Shown here piece after piece: positions 5,752 through 6,039 of a DNA stretch of 6,039 nucleotides (positions are counted from its first letter, which is position 1; each line of letters opens with the position of its first letter). The notes under the pieces were generated by a model, which saw only the letters and a list, made by a program, of their open reading frames with translations, had not been told where the DNA came from and did no database searches. A program made the translations under genes and the position numbers. The stretch comes from Ignavibacteriaceae bacterium (GTDB lineage Bacteria > Bacteroidota > Ignavibacteria > Ignavibacteriales > Ignavibacteriaceae), in contig JACAFA010000173.1 of assembly GCA_013388525.1 (NCBI GenBank), positions 1 to 6,039 of the forward strand, written 5' to 3'.

Positions 5752-6039
5752 TTAACACTTAATCCTTACATCCACTGCAAAGATATTATTATCCTCCGTA
5801 ACTGCAAGTGGATTTAAATCGCATTCAGTAATTTCGTTATGGTTGAGCATCATTTGTGCAACCGATTTGATTGCATTTTTTATTTTATTCAGATCAGCAG
5901 GTGCTTCACCACGAACGCCATGAATAATTTTTCCAATTTTTGTATTGTTTATCATTTCGTCAATATCAAATTCAGTTAAGTATGCAGAACGGATGACAGT
6001 ATCTTCGATATACTCAACATATTTTCCGCCTGAACCAAA
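5752..6039 (-). CDS. ADP-forming acetyl/acyl-CoA synthetase, C-terminal ATP-grasp fragment
   Basis: The reading frame enters from the right edge with no start and gives 95 residues before TAA. It begins FGSGGKYVEYIEDTVIR, continues with HGVRGEAPADLNKIKNAI (40-57), then EITECDLNPLAV (69-80) and FAVDVRI (87-93). This is the end of the ATP-grasp domain of NDP-forming acyl-CoA synthetases; E72, D74 and N76 of the ExDxNP motif fit the metal-binding site of this fold. The enzyme converts acetyl-CoA or another acyl-CoA, ADP and phosphate to the acid, CoA and ATP in the cytoplasm, often as the energy-yielding last step of fermentation. The fragment may be the end of a fused alpha-beta protein of about 700 residues or of a separate beta subunit; the window cannot tell. 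The ATG at 5955 is an internal methionine, not the start. The S66 peptidase gene starts 165 nt downstream. Confidence 0.9.
   Translation of the reverse strand, partial: FGSGGKYVEYIEDTVIRSAYLTEFDIDEMINNTKIGKIIHGVRGEAPADLNKIKNAIKSVAQMMLNHNEITECDLNPLAVTEDNNIFAVDVRIKC

Noticed and set aside
5752..5955. Free-standing 67-residue gene starting at ATG 5955
   Set aside because: The frame stays open to the window edge, and the 28 residues before this Met continue the ATP-grasp family pattern, so it is an internal methionine of a longer gene.

Overview
The window is AT-rich (by eye GC is in the mid to upper thirties percent) and reads as ordinary chromosome, not as a mobile or defence island. Several traits suggest the Bacteroidota/Ignavibacteria side of the FCB group: AT-rich leaders with mostly poor Shine-Dalgarno sequences, a TAnnTTTG-type -7 promoter element, an 821-residue PriA, an ADP-forming acyl-CoA synthetase, and short palindromic intergenic repeats starting GTCATTCTGG. 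This placement is an inference; the window holds no rRNA or other phylogenetic marker beyond PriA.

Layout, left to right. Positions 1-137 (minus) hold the N-terminus of a PLP-dependent beta-eliminating lyase of the tryptophanase/tyrosine phenol-lyase family, cut by the window edge. A 225-bp divergent intergenic region follows, with a good minus-strand promoter candidate and an operator-like palindrome. Positions 363-1160 (plus) encode a five-helix YIP1-family membrane protein. A perfect 14-bp hairpin at 1180-1212 separates it from the convergent priA at 1236-3701 (minus), which encodes the replication-restart helicase with all key motifs intact. A 187-bp low-complexity region with imperfect inverted arms (3706-3886) separates priA from a small unrecognised putative lipoprotein (3889-4428, minus). 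Next is a Tat-signal-bearing LD-carboxypeptidase of peptidase family S66 (4537-5586, minus). A short palindromic intergenic element (5630-5712) lies between it and the C-terminal end of an ADP-forming acetyl/acyl-CoA synthetase (5752-6039, minus), cut by the right edge.

Four of the five intact or nearly intact minus-strand genes run in the same direction (acyl-CoA synthetase, carboxypeptidase, lipoprotein, priA), but the gaps of 108-187 bp and the repeats between them argue against one tight operon. Two products act at or beyond the inner membrane (carboxypeptidase, lipoprotein), one lies in the membrane (YIP1), one serves DNA replication restart, and the two edge genes are catabolic. I see no new multi-gene system. 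The observations most worth checking are the candidate operator between the lyase and YIP1 genes, the two intergenic inverted-repeat regions, the nested-palindrome terminator, and the uncharacterised lipoprotein.
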